Positions 9,305 to 19,223 of a stretch of 64,000 nucleotides of DNA are shown in pieces. The position numbers and the translations under genes are program-made. Position 1 is the first letter of the stretch, and each line of letters begins with the position of its first letter. The notes under the pieces are model-generated. The model worked only from the letters and a program-made list of their open reading frames with translations, searched no databases and was not told the origin of the DNA. The DNA comes from an uncultured Roseobacter sp. (lineage in GTDB: Bacteria; Pseudomonadota; Alphaproteobacteria; Rhodobacterales; Rhodobacteraceae): positions 124,001 through 188,000 of the forward strand of contig NZ_CANMNK010000005.1 in the NCBI RefSeq assembly GCF_947499265.1, in the 5' to 3' direction.

Positions 9305-9723
9305 CGCGCCCCCTCCACGGTAAAGGCGCCCGTCGCCGCCGCCACCGGGTTGTCGGTATCAGCATCCGTCGCCGTCGCCCGGACAAAGGCCACCGTGCGT
9401 GTCACGTGATAGCAGGTGGCGCGCGCCGTGATCGCCTGACCCGGCTTTGCCGCCCGCATATAATCAATGCGCAAGTCGATCGTCGCAGTGCCGCCGGGAT
9501 TTTCCGGATGGCTCATCACCGCAGCGCCGCAGCAGGTATCCATCAGCGCCGACACAGCCCCGCCATGGATGACCCCGGTTTCGGGATCCCCCACAAGCTT
9601 TTCATCATAGGGCATTTCGATGGTTGCGACACCTTCCCCCATGTCCGTCAGGCGCATGCCCAATGATTTGCTGTGCGGGATGGCTTCGATAAACTGCCGC
9701 GCGATGTCGGTTTTTGTGGCCAT
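9301..9723 (-). CDS. PaaI-family hotdog thioesterase (second of pair)
   Basis: A 140-residue hotdog protein with 'TGVIHGGAVSALMDTCCG' as the PaaI HGG helix and a typical C-terminal strand 'TGAFTVEGAR'. I chose the ATG at 9723 ('MATKTDIARQF'), which has a GGAGC site in front; the frame runs 17 codons further upstream without family similarity. It is the promoter-proximal gene of the thioesterase-thioesterase-MATE operon. The pair looks like an old duplication. Likely role is hydrolysis of stalled or toxic acyl-CoAs. Confidence 0.85.
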   Translation of the reverse strand: MATKTDIARQFIEAIPHSKSLGMRLTDMGEGVATIEMPYDEKLVGDPETGVIHGGAVSALMDTCCGAAVMSHPENPGGTATIDLRIDYMRAAKPGQAITARATCYHVTRTVAFVRATATDADTDNPVAAATGAFTVEGAR

Positions 9724-9855
9724 GGGTGTCTGCTCCGATCGGCTTGTCCCGGATGTATCTGCGCCCTTTATCATCCCAGAGCCCGCCGAAGGGCAAGAGC
9801 GACGGTTGCGCTTGACGAATTAGAGTCCTAGCCTGCACGCAGGGAGAGAAACGGC

Positions 9856-10230
9856 ATGACAGAGCAGCGCCTGACATTCAAAGAAATGTGCGCCAAATTC
9901 GACGTGACCCCGCGGACGTTGCGCTATTACGAATACATTGAGTTGTTACAGCCGGATCGCGAAGGGCGTGCACGTTTTTACGGCCCTCGAGAAAGCGCGC
10001 GGATGAAACTTATTCTGCGCGGTCGCAAATTCGGCTTTCAGCTCGAAGACATTCGACAGTGGCTGTTGATCTACGAAAAAGAAGGCACCGCCGCGCAAAT
10101 GGAAGCCTGGGTCACCCTGGCGGATGGCCAGTTAAAGGAACTGGCAGAGCAACGCGCGCAGCTGGACGAGGCGATGCAAGAGCTTCAGGATCTGCGCGAC
10201 TCCGTGGCCAATGAGATCAAAACCACCTGA
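9856..10230 (+). CDS. MerR-family regulator, first of tandem pair
   Basis: A 124-residue MerR-type regulator: '[38 protein letters not shown]' is the winged HTH (about 6-44), followed by a dimerisation coiled coil rich in Gln/Glu ('LKELAEQRAQLDEAMQELQDL'). No metal-binding cysteine cluster is present, unlike metal-sensing MerR proteins (its only Cys is in the HTH). Close to half of its HTH residues are shared with the next gene. Both precede a beta-oxidation block, which fits the MerR regulators (LiuR-like) that control acyl-CoA and branched-chain amino acid catabolism in proteobacteria; that link is an inference. Confidence 0.85.
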   Translation: MTEQRLTFKEMCAKFDVTPRTLRYYEYIELLQPDREGRARFYGPRESARMKLILRGRKFGFQLEDIRQWLLIYEKEGTAAQMEAWVTLADGQLKELAEQRAQLDEAMQELQDLRDSVANEIKTT

Positions 10231-10387
10231 TTTTAACCGCTTTTGAAACGACTCACCGCTTCATTGCCGCTTGGGCATCTGGGGTCCTGTTTGTGCGGAT
10301 TGGCGGTTTTTTGCGCTCATAGTGATGTGACGCAGCGTGTCGCTTGGTTTCCGCGATGGCATTCGGGAAAGTGACGTGACGTTCAGG

Positions 10388-10401
10388 TTACGTAAACGTA
10401 A
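10388..10401. promoter_or_regulatory. Palindromic operator candidate before the second MerR gene
   Basis: TTACGT-AA-ACGTAA, a perfect 6-base inverted repeat with a two-base centre, 68 bases before the second MerR start. ACGT-cored palindromes of this size are what MerR dimers bind between -35 and -10. A second, imperfect TGACGT / ACGTTC pair lies directly upstream at 10372-10385. Confidence 0.5.
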
Positions 10402-10468
10402 TCTCATATTGTAGCAGCAGGGCCAGACAATATCTGTACCGCGTTCCGATGCCGAAAAGAGTAGATCA

Positions 10469-10870
10469 ATGACAGATGAGACGATGACCATCCGCGAGAT
10501 GTGCGATGCGTTTGATGTAACGCCCCGGACGTTGCGTTTCTACGAATCCAAAGAGCTTTTGTTCCCGATCCGCGAGGGGCAAAAGCGTCTGTTTACCCGA
10601 CGCGACCGTGCGCGGTTGAAACTGATCCTGCGCGGCAAGCGCTTTGGCGTGAGCCTGGAGGAGCTGCGGCAACTGCTGGATCTCTACGACATGGGCGATC
10701 AGCAGAACGCGCAACTTCAAGCCTCCTATGAGGTCGGGCTCAAACGTCTGGCCGAAATGGAAAGCCAGCGTGACGCCTTGAACACGGCGATTTCGGATCT
10801 GCGCGACCAGCTGAAGTGGGGCGAAGAGATGCTCGCCTCGATGAACACGTCGCGCGACGCTGCAGAATAG
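10469..10870 (+). CDS. MerR-family regulator, second of tandem pair
   Basis: A 133-residue MerR-type regulator closely related to its upstream neighbour: '[37 protein letters not shown]' forms the HTH and '[25 protein letters not shown]' the coiled coil. It has a single cysteine, in the HTH, and so no Cys metal site. It sits 37 bases before a 593-residue acyl-CoA dehydrogenase gene on the same strand and is probably its regulator. The gap between the two MerR genes (238 bases) holds an ACGT palindrome that may be its own operator. Confidence 0.85.
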   Translation: MTDETMTIREMCDAFDVTPRTLRFYESKELLFPIREGQKRLFTRRDRARLKLILRGKRFGVSLEELRQLLDLYDMGDQQNAQLQASYEVGLKRLAEMESQRDALNTAISDLRDQLKWGEEMLASMNTSRDAAE

Positions 10871-10907
10871 CGCCACCAGACATCACGATTTCAGGGAGAG
10901 AGACCAG

Positions 10908-12689
10908 ATGCCCCGTTACACCGCCCCCACCAAAGACATGCAATTTGTCCTGCACGACGTGCTGAATGTCACCGGCCAGGACATCCCCGGATATGATGAG
11001 CTTGAAGCGGATTTCACCTCGGCCATTCTGGAAGAGGCGGGCAAGCTGACCTCCGAAGTGCTGGCCCCGCTGAACGTGGTTGGTGATACCGAGGGCTGTG
11101 TTCTGGAAAACGGCGTGGTGCGCACGCCTACTGGTTTCAAGGCAGCCTTTGAGCAGGTCAAAGAAGGCGGCTGGCCCGGGCTGGACATGCCCGAGGAGTA
11201 CGGCGGTCAGAACATGCCTTACGTGATCGGCACCGCGGTCGGCGAGATGTTTTCGTCCTCCAACATGGCCTTCACGATGTACCAGGGTCTGACCCATGGC
11301 GCGGCATCGGCAATCCTGGCCCACGGGACAGATGCGCAGAAAGACATGTATCTGCCCAAGATGGTCGCCTGCGACTGGACCGGCACGATGAACCTGACCG
11401 AACCGCATTGCGGTACCGATCTAGGCCTGATGCGTACCAAGGCCGAACCACAGGGTGATGGCAGCTACAAGATCACCGGACAGAAGATTTTCATCTCCGC
11501 CGGTGAGCATGACATGTCCGACAACATCATTCACCTGGTGCTGGCCAAAATCACCGGCGCGCCGGAGGGCATCAAGGGCGTGTCGCTCTTTATCGTGCCG
11601 AAATTCATTGTCAAAGACGACGGTTCCCTGGGAGAGCGGAACGGCGTTGCCGTGGGTAAGATCGAAGAGAAGATGGGTATCCACGGCAATTCCACCTGCG
11701 TCATGAACTATGATGGCGCAACCGGCTATCTCCTCGGCGAGGAGCACAAGGGCATGCGCGCCATGTTCACCATGATGAACGAGGCACGTCTGGGCGTGGG
11801 CATGCAGGGCATGTCACAGGCCGAGGTCGCCTATCAGAACGCACTGGATTACGCCAAGGACCGGCTGCAAGGCCGCGACGTGACGGGTGTTAAGAACCCC
11901 GAAGGACCCGCCGATCCGCTGATCGTGCACCCGGACATCCGCCGCTCGCTGATGGATCAGAAGAGCTTTGCCGAAGGCGCGCGGGCGTTCATCCTCTGGG
12001 GGTCGACCCTGATCGATGCGGCCCATCGCGGCCAGGACAAGGATGCCGATGGTCTGGTGTCCCTGCTGACACCGGTGATCAAGGGCTTCCTGACCGATCA
12101 GGGCTATGACATGACCATCAAGGCGCAGCAGGTCTATGGCGGCCACGGCTACATCGAGGAATGGGGCATGTCGCAATACACCCGCGATGCCCGGATCGCG
12201 ATGATCTATGAAGGTGCCAATGGCGTTCAGGCGCTTGATCTTGTCGGGCGCAAGCTGGCACAGGATGGCGGCAAGCATGTGATGGCCTTCTTCGAGCTGG
12301 TGAAGTCTTTCATCAAAGAAAACGCAGGCCAGAATGCCGAATTCGACGCACAATTCCTGGAGCCGTTGAAAGCCGCGAGCAAGGATCTGCAGGCAGCGGG
12401 CATGTATTTCATGCAAAACGGCATGAAAAACCCGAATAACGCGCTCTCGGGCTCCTATGATTTCATGCATATGTTTGGTCATGTCTGCCTCGGCCTGATG
12501 TGGGCAAAAATGGGCAAAGCGGCGCGAACCGCCCTGGACACCGGTGCTTCTGACGTTGCGTTCTATGAGACAAAGCTGAACACCGGTCGCTATTATATGG
12601 CACGGCAATTGCCAGCGACGGCCCTGCACCTCAGCCGGATCGAAACCGGTGCCGATACTGTGATGGCGTTGGAGGTGGCAAACTTCTAA
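10908..12689 (+). CDS. Long acyl-CoA dehydrogenase (DmdC/FadE-type, 593 aa)
   Basis: A 593-residue flavoprotein longer than the classic 380-residue acyl-CoA dehydrogenases. It has N-terminal, middle ('[18 protein letters not shown]', about 164-181) and C-terminal FAD domains, with '[36 protein letters not shown]' carrying the catalytic Glu, plus an extra C-terminal helical extension. This architecture is shared by DmdC (3-methylmercaptopropionyl-CoA dehydrogenase of DMSP degradation) and by longer-chain enzymes; sequence alone does not separate them. RBS GGGAGAGAG. It heads the fad block and follows the MerR pair. It lies some 4-6 kb from fadA/fadB on the same strand. Confidence 0.85.
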   Translation: MPRYTAPTKDMQFVLHDVLNVTGQDIPGYDELEADFTSAILEEAGKLTSEVLAPLNVVGDTEGCVLENGVVRTPTGFKAAFEQVKEGGWPGLDMPEEYGGQNMPYVIGTAVGEMFSSSNMAFTMYQGLTHGAASAILAHGTDAQKDMYLPKMVACDWTGTMNLTEPHCGTDLGLMRTKAEPQGDGSYKITGQKIFISAGEHDMSDNIIHLVLAKITGAPEGIKGVSLFIVPKFIVKDDGSLGERNGVAVGKIEEKMGIHGNSTCVMNYDGATGYLLGEEHKGMRAMFTMMNEARLGVGMQGMSQAEVAYQNALDYAKDRLQGRDVTGVKNPEGPADPLIVHPDIRRSLMDQKSFAEGARAFILWGSTLIDAAHRGQDKDADGLVSLLTPVIKGFLTDQGYDMTIKAQQVYGGHGYIEEWGMSQYTRDARIAMIYEGANGVQALDLVGRKLAQDGGKHVMAFFELVKSFIKENAGQNAEFDAQFLEPLKAASKDLQAAGMYFMQNGMKNPNNALSGSYDFMHMFGHVCLGLMWAKMGKAARTALDTGASDVAFYETKLNTGRYYMARQLPATALHLSRIETGADTVMALEVANF

Positions 12690-12690
12690 G

Positions 12691-12727
12691 GTCGGAAAAG
12701 TGGGCTACGACCCACCCCCTTTCCGAC
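12691..12727 (+). promoter_or_regulatory. Intercistronic hairpin in the fad block
   Basis: GTCGGAAA (12691-12698) pairs perfectly with TTTCCGAC (12720-12727); inside it GTGGG (12700-12704) pairs with CCCAC (12711-12715) around a six-base loop. There is no T-run after it, so it is unlikely to be a full terminator; an mRNA processing or stability element between the dehydrogenase gene and the small downstream gene is more likely. Confidence 0.5.
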
Positions 12728-12746
12728 GCTGCAAAGGACCCGGCCC

Positions 12747-12959
12747 ATGCCCAAACGTTTCCGTCTGACCCGCCGTTTTCCCGTCGCCATGACAGAAGAC
12801 GGCTACCGCAGGCTCAAACGTTTCGCGGGCGACGCCGGTCTGGACGAAGGCGAAGCGCTGTCGTTTCTCTTTGAGAATTTCGACAGCGTCATCAACGAAG
12901 AGACGTTCGGCCACCGGCTGCGGCTCTTCAATGCGGAGCTTGATGCACGCAAGAAATGA
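12747..12959 (+). CDS. Small conserved-type protein of unknown function (70 aa)
   Basis: A 70-residue basic protein ('[37 protein letters not shown]...'), with no membrane segment and no cysteine. I recognise no domain; the shape (basic N-terminus, then '[27 protein letters not shown]') suggests a short helical protein. It lies 57 bases after the acyl-CoA dehydrogenase gene and 22 bases before another, so it belongs to the same transcription unit. A nucleic-acid or partner-binding role in the operon is conceivable but unsupported. Confidence 0.6.
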   Translation: MPKRFRLTRRFPVAMTEDGYRRLKRFAGDAGLDEGEALSFLFENFDSVINEETFGHRLRLFNAELDARKK

Positions 12960-12981
12960 GCACATCTGGGGAGGGTGCGAG

Positions 12982-14139
12982 ATGAAAGACGGATCAAGCG
13001 ACACCTCCGGTTGGATGACCGAAGAGCACCGCATGACCGCGGAGATGACCGCGCAATTCATCACGACCGAATGGTCACCCAAATTTGAAAAATGGCGCAA
13101 ACAGGGCCAGATGGACCGTGAAACCTGGGCAGAGGCCGGTGCTCTGGGTCTGCTCTGCCCCTCCGTGCCCGAAGCCTATGGCGGGCCGGGTGGCGATTTC
13201 GGTCACGAGGCCGCAATCCTCATCGAGGCCTCCGGCGCCAATCTGGCCAGCTGGGGGCACGGCATCCATTCCGGGATCGTGGCGCATTACGTGCTTGCCT
13301 ACGGCACCGAGGAACAGAAACAACGCTGGCTGCCAAAGATGGTGTCGGGTGAGCTGGTTGGCGCGTTGGCGATGACCGAACCCTCCACTGGGTCCGACGT
13401 GCAGCGGATCAAGACCAAAGCGGTGAAGGACGGAAACGTCTACCGACTCTCAGGGCAGAAAACCTTCATCACCAACGGTCAGCATGCGAACCTGATCATC
13501 GTGGCCGCCAAGACCGACCCGACCGAAGGGTCGAAAGGCGTATCGCTGGTCATTGTGGAGACCGATGGCGCCGAAGGGTTTAGCCGCGGGCGCAACCTTG
13601 AGAAGGTCGGACTGCATGCGGCTGACACGTCTGAACTCTTCTTTGACGCGGTGGCGATCCCGCCCGAGAATATCCTCGGCGGTGATGAGGGTCAGGGCTT
13701 CTATCAGATGATGCAACAACTGCCTCAGGAACGGCTGATCATCGGCTGCGGCGCGGTGGGGGCCATGGAGGGCGCGGTGGAACGCACCATCGCCTATTGC
13801 AAGGAGCGCGAAGCCTTTGGCGGCCCATTGACGCAATTCCAGAACACCCGCTTCAAGCTGGCCGAATGCAAGACCCGCACTGCCGTGGCACGCGCCTTTC
13901 TGGACCAATGCATCGCGGCACACCTGCGCGGTGAACTGACGGTCGAGCGCGCTGCCATGTCGAAATACTGGCTCACCGACACCCAATGCGACGTGCTGGA
14001 CGATTGCGTGCAGCTGCACGGGGGCTACGGGTTTATGCAAGAATACGCCGTCGCGGAAATGTGGGCGGACGCGCGCGTGCAACGCATCTACGGTGGCACC
14101 AATGAGATCATGAAAGAACTGATTGCGAGGACCCTATGA
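12982..14139 (+). CDS. Acyl-CoA dehydrogenase (385 aa)
   Basis: A standard-length acyl-CoA dehydrogenase catalysing the first, FAD-dependent step of beta-oxidation. '[18 protein letters not shown]' (about 129-146) is the FAD motif and '[38 protein letters not shown]' closes the protein; the usual catalytic Glu position of this group is filled by Gly in 'IYGGTNEI', as in long-chain/isovaleryl-type members whose Glu lies elsewhere. The ATG at 12982 follows a GGGGAGGG site; the frame extends back into the small upstream gene and that part is rejected. ATGA overlap with the GST gene. Confidence 0.9.
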   Translation: MKDGSSDTSGWMTEEHRMTAEMTAQFITTEWSPKFEKWRKQGQMDRETWAEAGALGLLCPSVPEAYGGPGGDFGHEAAILIEASGANLASWGHGIHSGIVAHYVLAYGTEEQKQRWLPKMVSGELVGALAMTEPSTGSDVQRIKTKAVKDGNVYRLSGQKTFITNGQHANLIIVAAKTDPTEGSKGVSLVIVETDGAEGFSRGRNLEKVGLHAADTSELFFDAVAIPPENILGGDEGQGFYQMMQQLPQERLIIGCGAVGAMEGAVERTIAYCKEREAFGGPLTQFQNTRFKLAECKTRTAVARAFLDQCIAAHLRGELTVERAAMSKYWLTDTQCDVLDDCVQLHGGYGFMQEYAVAEMWADARVQRIYGGTNEIMKELIARTL

Positions 14140-14774
14140 CCATCCAACTCTATTGCTTTGGCGAAAGCGGCAATGCCTACAAGGCCGCACTTGCGCTGCA
14201 GCTCTCGGGTCTCGATTGGGAGCCGTTCAAGGTCGATTTCTTCGGGGGCGAGGCACGCACGCCCCAGTACCGCGCAGAGGTGAATATCATGGGCGAAGTG
14301 CCAGTGATGGTCGACGGCGATCTGCGCCTGACCCAATCGGGCGTGATTCAGGACTACGTCTCTGAAAAGTCGGGGAAATTCGGTGGTACGGATGCGGCCG
14401 AACGGCGCGAGATACTGCGCTGGGTGCTCTGGGACAATCACAAGCTCAGCTCGACCGCTGGGCCAACGAGGTTCCTGATGAACTTCCTGCCCGAAGACAA
14501 ACGCCCGGCAGAAGTGATAGCGTTCAACCAGGGGCGTCTAAAGGCCGCCTATAGCGTTTTGAACGACCACCTCGCGGGCCGTGATTGGATTGTTGGCGAC
14601 GGGATCACCAATGCCGACATCAGTTGCTGTGGCTACCTGTACTATCCTGAGCCCTTTGGCTTTGACCGCGCCGACTGGCCGCACATCGATGCCTGGCTCA
14701 CCCGAATTTCCGAAACACCGGGCTGGAAAGCCCCCTACGATCTGATGCCCGGCAGCCCCGCTGACCGCGCCTGA
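14136..14774 (+). CDS. Glutathione S-transferase
   Basis: A 212-residue GST: an N-terminal thioredoxin-like domain ('[27 protein letters not shown]', '[22 protein letters not shown]') with the cis-Pro in 'VPVM' and the glutathione-binding Gln-Ser, then an all-helical C-terminal domain with '[18 protein letters not shown]'. It starts inside the stop of the acyl-CoA dehydrogenase gene (ATGA), so it is part of the fad transcript. It may protect against reactive acyl intermediates; the substrate is unknown. Confidence 0.92.
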   Translation: MTIQLYCFGESGNAYKAALALQLSGLDWEPFKVDFFGGEARTPQYRAEVNIMGEVPVMVDGDLRLTQSGVIQDYVSEKSGKFGGTDAAERREILRWVLWDNHKLSSTAGPTRFLMNFLPEDKRPAEVIAFNQGRLKAAYSVLNDHLAGRDWIVGDGITNADISCCGYLYYPEPFGFDRADWPHIDAWLTRISETPGWKAPYDLMPGSPADRA

Positions 14775-14842
14775 CCCGAAATACGGCGCGGGATCGCGCC
14801 TGATCAAGATACCGCGTGCAACCGCGCGAGAAGGAGACCCAT

Positions 14843-16054
14843 ATGACCGAAGCATACATCTATGATGCGCTGCGCACCCCGCGCGGCAAAGGCCGCAAGG
14901 ACGGCAGCCTGCATGAAGTCACGTCACTGCGCCTGTCCGCGCAGACGCTGAATGCCGTCAAGGAACGCAACAACCTCGAAGGTCACGCGGTCGAAGACGT
15001 GATCTGGGGCAATGTCACCCAAGTGATGGAGCAAGGTGGGTGTCTGGCCCGTTCCGCCGTGCTGGCCTCTGATCTGGACGAACGCATCCCGGGTCTCGCG
15101 ATCAACCGCTTCTGCGCCTCCGGCATGGAAGCCGTCAACCTTGCGGCCAATCAGGTCAAGGGTGGCGCGGGGGAGGCCTATATCGCGGGCGGTGTGGAAA
15201 TGATGGGCCGCGTCGCCATGGGCTCGGACGGGGCGGCGATTGCCGTGGATCCGACGCTGGCGATGGAAAAATACTTTGTCCCGCAGGGGATCAGTGCCGA
15301 TATCATCGCGACCGAATATGGCTTCACCCGCGACGACGCAGACCAACTTGCGGTGGAGTCGCAACGCCGGGCCAAAGCGGCTTGGGACGATAAGCGCTTC
15401 GCCAAATCAGTCATCGAAATCCGCGACCAGAACGGCTTGCCGATCCTCGATCACGACGAATACATGCGCCCGCAGACCGATATGCAGAGCTTGGGCGGTT
15501 TGAACCCTGCGTTTCAGGCGATGGGTGAGGTCATGCCCGGTTTCGACAAGGTCGCGCTGATGAAATACCCGCATCTGGAGAAGATCAACCACATCCACCA
15601 TGCGGGCAATTCCAGCGGCATCGTCGATGGGGCGGCGGCGGTTCTGATCGGCTCGAAAGCCTTCGGCGAAAAGCACGGGCTGAAGCCCCGCGCCCGCATC
15701 CGTGCGACTGCCAAGATTGGCACCGATCCCACGATCATGCTGACCGGCCCGGTGCCGGTGACCGAGAAAATTCTCGCCGACAACGGTATGGACATCAAGG
15801 ACATCGACCTCTTCGAGGTCAATGAGGCCTTTGCCGCTGTCGTCTTGCGCTTCATGCAAGCCTTTGATGTGGAAAGCGAAAAGGTGAACGTGAATGGCGG
15901 ATCGATCGCGATGGGTCACCCGCTGGGGGCCACCGGTGCCATGATCATCGGCACCCTGCTGGATGAGATGGAACGCAGCGACAAAGAGGTGGGGCTTGCC
16001 ACGCTCTGCATCGCCTCGGGGATGGGCGCCGCGACGATCATCGAACGGGTGTAA
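14843..16054 (+). CDS. fadA: Acetyl-CoA acyltransferase (3-ketoacyl-CoA thiolase)
   Basis: A 403-residue thiolase cleaving 3-ketoacyl-CoA with CoA to release acetyl-CoA, the last step of beta-oxidation. Acyl-accepting Cys91 lies in 'INRFCASGMEAV'; His359 in 'GGSIAMGHPLGATGA' and Cys389 in 'LCIASGMGAA' complete the active site. The ATG at 14843 follows AAGGAGA; the nine upstream codons are not family-like. It is encoded four bases before the duplicated NTF2-like gene and just ahead of fadB, the usual thiolase/multifunctional enzyme pairing. Confidence 0.94.
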   Translation: MTEAYIYDALRTPRGKGRKDGSLHEVTSLRLSAQTLNAVKERNNLEGHAVEDVIWGNVTQVMEQGGCLARSAVLASDLDERIPGLAINRFCASGMEAVNLAANQVKGGAGEAYIAGGVEMMGRVAMGSDGAAIAVDPTLAMEKYFVPQGISADIIATEYGFTRDDADQLAVESQRRAKAAWDDKRFAKSVIEIRDQNGLPILDHDEYMRPQTDMQSLGGLNPAFQAMGEVMPGFDKVALMKYPHLEKINHIHHAGNSSGIVDGAAAVLIGSKAFGEKHGLKPRARIRATAKIGTDPTIMLTGPVPVTEKILADNGMDIKDIDLFEVNEAFAAVVLRFMQAFDVESEKVNVNGGSIAMGHPLGATGAMIIGTLLDEMERSDKEVGLATLCIASGMGAATIIERV

Positions 16055-16058
16055 CCGC

Positions 16059-17009
16059 GTGGTCGGCGTCACCGCCCTGACCGTCTATCAGGAGACGTTG
16101 GATGTCTTGTCCAACGCGATCATGACAGACGACACAGGCACGGCGCTGGCTCGGACCAAACTGCCACACCTCCATCGCACGTTGAGCAGCGAGGTGGTGG
16201 TGGAGACACCTGAGGATCTGGTCAAAGGTATTTTGGCCTTTGGTCAGGCCGTCAAAGGGCTAGGGGCAACCAATCTGGTGCGCCTGGCCACGGAGGCTAA
16301 GTTTCTCAGCGAAAACTACATTGCCGGCTACCACGTCACCTACACGCTGCGGGATGCGGTGCCGGTGGTCGACAGCTACGCGAGCCGCATGGTGTTGCTG
16401 CGCGAGGATGGGGTCTGGAAGATGTTGGAGGTGGAGAGCATGCTGGATAACCCGCATTGGCCGATCTACATTCCCCGTGTGCATCACGATGCGGGGCGCA
16501 CACAGGCCCTGGCATCGCCGGAAAATGATGCACGCAAGCAGGCCGTGCATCCGCTGACCATTTACCAAAGCTTCATCGAGGACCTCTCCGCGGCCAATAC
16601 CGAGGACGATTTCGAGACCTACTGCAGTTATCTGCTGTTTCCCTACACGTCGCACACTGAGTTTGCCGATACGATCATTGCAACACCAGAAGACGTGCGC
16701 CCCTTTTTCGATATGCTGCGCGACACCATGCGGGAAAAGTCCTGCGACCGGCTGGTGCGGCGCGCAGAGGATGCGGAGTTCATCTCCAGCGATCTGATCT
16801 GCGGCTATCACGCAACTGAATTCTGCGCCGGTGAGACCTGTGTCTTTGGACCGATCAAGTCGCGCATGATCCTCAAGCGCGAGAACACCAACTGGTACCT
16901 GAAATCCGTGACCAACTCGCTGGCAAACAGCCGATTTCCTTACAACGTCCCCAAGCCGTCCAACGCCTTGGTGACCCTGCGAACAATCCAAGAAAGGACC
17001 CGGACATGA
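16059..17009 (+). CDS. Duplicated NTF2-like protein between fadA and fadB
   Basis: A 316-residue soluble protein with a likely GTG start at 16059, four bases after fadA (the frame runs back inside fadA, which is not credible). It is built of two tandem units of about 133 residues (7-139 and 166-298) that align without gaps: 'LTVYQ'/'LTIYQ', 'TPEDL'/'TPEDV', 'AGYH'/'CGYH' and 'SRMVLLRE'/'SRMILKRE' all recur at the same offset. The pattern of helices and strands is NTF2/SnoaL-like. It overlaps fadB by ATGA, so it is translated with it. Function unknown; a substrate-binding or accessory role in beta-oxidation is inference. Confidence 0.7.
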   Translation: MVGVTALTVYQETLDVLSNAIMTDDTGTALARTKLPHLHRTLSSEVVVETPEDLVKGILAFGQAVKGLGATNLVRLATEAKFLSENYIAGYHVTYTLRDAVPVVDSYASRMVLLREDGVWKMLEVESMLDNPHWPIYIPRVHHDAGRTQALASPENDARKQAVHPLTIYQSFIEDLSAANTEDDFETYCSYLLFPYTSHTEFADTIIATPEDVRPFFDMLRDTMREKSCDRLVRRAEDAEFISSDLICGYHATEFCAGETCVFGPIKSRMILKRENTNWYLKSVTNSLANSRFPYNVPKPSNALVTLRTIQERTRT

Positions 17010-19207
17010 CCGAGTTTACAACGACAACCGACGGCGACGGCATCGCCACCATCACCTGGGATGTGCCCGAAAAGTCCATGAACGTGATGTCCTACGAAGG
17101 GCTCGCGCAGATCGACAAGCTGATGGATGACGCGCTGGCCGATGACGCGGTAAAGGGCATCATCCTGACGTCCGGCAAGGAAGGGTCCTTTGCCGGTGGG
17201 ATGGATCTGAACCTGATCGCCAAGATGAAAGCGGATGCGGGCGACAACCCGGCCAAAGGTCTTTTCGATGGGGTGATGGACATGCACCGCCTGCTGCGCA
17301 AGATCGAGCTAGCCGGGATGGACCCCAAGACGCAAAAGGGCGGCAAACCGATTGCCTGCGTTCTGCCCGGCACGGCGCTGGGTATTGGTCTGGAACTGCC
17401 GCTGTCGTGTCATCGCATCTTTGCAGCCAACAACCCCAAGGCCAAGATCGGCCTGCCCGAAATCATGGTGGGCATCTTCCCCGGCGCGGGTGGCACAACC
17501 CGTCTGGTGCGCAAGATGGGCGCGATGGCGGCCTCACCCTTCCTCCTGGAAGGCAAGCTGGTCGACCCCGTGAAGGCCAAGGGCGCAGGCCTGATCGACG
17601 AGGTCTCTGACGACCCGATGACAGACGCCCGCGCTTGGGTTTTGAACGCCAAAGATGCTGATCTGGTCAAACCCTGGGACGCCAAAGGCTACAAGATGCC
17701 CGGCGGCGCGCCCTATCACCCGGCGGGCTTCATGACCTTCGTGGGCGCCTCCGCCATGGTCAACGGCAAGACGCAAGGGGTCTATCCGGCTGCCAAGGCG
17801 CTGCTTTCCGCGGTCTATGAAGGCGCGCTCGTGCCCTTCGATACTGCACTGAAGATCGAGGCGCGCTGGTTCACCTCGGTCTTGCTTAACCCCTCGTCTG
17901 AGGCGATGATCCGCTCGCTCTTCATCAATAAAGAAGCGCTGGAGAAAGGTGCCGTGCGCCCCACAGATGTGGCCGACCAGCGGGTGAAGAAACTGGGCGT
18001 GCTGGGCGCGGGCATGATGGGCGCGGGCATCTCGCTCGTCTCCGCACAGGCGGGCATCGAAGTGGTGCTGATCGACCAGACGCAGGAGGCCGCGGACAAA
18101 GGCAAAGCCTACACTGCAAATTTCGCCGACAAGGGAATTCAGCGCAAAAAGACCACGCCGGAGAAGAAAGAGCAGCTGCTCAACCTCATCACCGCGACGA
18201 CCGACCTCGACGCACTGAAAGGCTGCGACCTGATCATCGAAGCGGTCTTCGAGGACCCCAAGGTCAAGGCCGAAATGACGCAAAAGGTCGAGGCGGTGAT
18301 CCCCGAGGATTGCATCTTTGCCTCCAACACCTCCACTCTGCCCATTACGGAACTGGCCAAGGCCTCAAGCCGCCCGGAGCAGTTCATCGGCATCCACTTC
18401 TTCTCGCCTGTCGAGAAGATGCTGCTTGTGGAGATCATCAAGGGCAAGGGTACCGGCGACCGCGCTGTGGCCAAGGCGCTGGATTACGTGCGCCAGATCC
18501 GCAAGACGCCGATTGTCGTGAACGACGCGCGGTTCTTCTACGCCAACCGCTGCATCATCCCCTACATCAACGAAGGCATCCGCATGGTCGCCGAGGGCGT
18601 TGAGCCCGCGCTCATTGAGAACGCCGCGCGCCTTGTTGGCATGCCGCTGGGACCGCTGCAACTGGTCGATGAGACCTCGATTGATCTCGGCGCCAAGATT
18701 GCCCGCGCCACGAAATCCGCGATGGGCGACGCCTACCCCGATGCCGCAGTTGACGAGGTGATTTTCTGGATGGAGGGCGAAGGCCGCCTGGGCAGGAAGT
18801 CCGCCGCCGGGTTTTATGCCTATGATGAAAAAGGCAAACGGCAGGGGCTCTGGGACGGGCTGGCCGCCAAATACCCTGTCTCAGACGATCAACCCGATCT
18901 GACGGACGTGCAGCACCGTCTGCTCTTTGCCCAATCGCTGGAGGCCGTGCGGGCGCTGGAGGAAGGTGTACTTATGGACATTCGCGAAGGCGACGTGGGT
19001 GCGATCCTGGGCTGGGGTTTTGCGCCCTGGTCCGGCGGACCGCTCAGCTGGCTCGACATGATCGGCGCACCCTACGCCGCTGAACGCTGTGACCAACTCA
19101 CGGAAACCTTCGGCGACCGTTTCGCCTGCCCCGATCTGCTGCGGGACATGGCGGCGAAAGGTCAGAGTTTCTATGGCAGGTTTGCCAAGGCCGCCGCAGC
19201 CGCCTGA
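17006..19207 (+). CDS. fadB: Beta-oxidation multifunctional protein (enoyl-CoA hydratase / 3-hydroxyacyl-CoA dehydrogenase)
   Basis: A 733-residue fusion enzyme performing hydration and NAD-dependent oxidation of enoyl-CoA. The N-terminal crotonase domain (about 1-190) has the oxyanion loop 'FAGGMDL' and both catalytic Glu in 'GIGLELPL' and 'IGLPEIMVGIFPGAGG'. The NAD-binding domain starts at 'KKLGVLGAGMMGAGI' (about 330), followed by 'SNTSTLPITELA...PEQFIGIHFFSPVEKMLLVEII' with the catalytic His, and two C-terminal 3HCDH domains. Pairs with fadA in one operon. A strong terminator follows. Confidence 0.95.
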   Translation: MTEFTTTTDGDGIATITWDVPEKSMNVMSYEGLAQIDKLMDDALADDAVKGIILTSGKEGSFAGGMDLNLIAKMKADAGDNPAKGLFDGVMDMHRLLRKIELAGMDPKTQKGGKPIACVLPGTALGIGLELPLSCHRIFAANNPKAKIGLPEIMVGIFPGAGGTTRLVRKMGAMAASPFLLEGKLVDPVKAKGAGLIDEVSDDPMTDARAWVLNAKDADLVKPWDAKGYKMPGGAPYHPAGFMTFVGASAMVNGKTQGVYPAAKALLSAVYEGALVPFDTALKIEARWFTSVLLNPSSEAMIRSLFINKEALEKGAVRPTDVADQRVKKLGVLGAGMMGAGISLVSAQAGIEVVLIDQTQEAADKGKAYTANFADKGIQRKKTTPEKKEQLLNLITATTDLDALKGCDLIIEAVFEDPKVKAEMTQKVEAVIPEDCIFASNTSTLPITELAKASSRPEQFIGIHFFSPVEKMLLVEIIKGKGTGDRAVAKALDYVRQIRKTPIVVNDARFFYANRCIIPYINEGIRMVAEGVEPALIENAARLVGMPLGPLQLVDETSIDLGAKIARATKSAMGDAYPDAAVDEVIFWMEGEGRLGRKSAAGFYAYDEKGKRQGLWDGLAAKYPVSDDQPDLTDVQHRLLFAQSLEAVRALEEGVLMDIREGDVGAILGWGFAPWSGGPLSWLDMIGAPYAAERCDQLTETFGDRFACPDLLRDMAAKGQSFYGRFAKAAAAA

Positions 19208-19223
19208 TTGCAATCAGAAAAGG

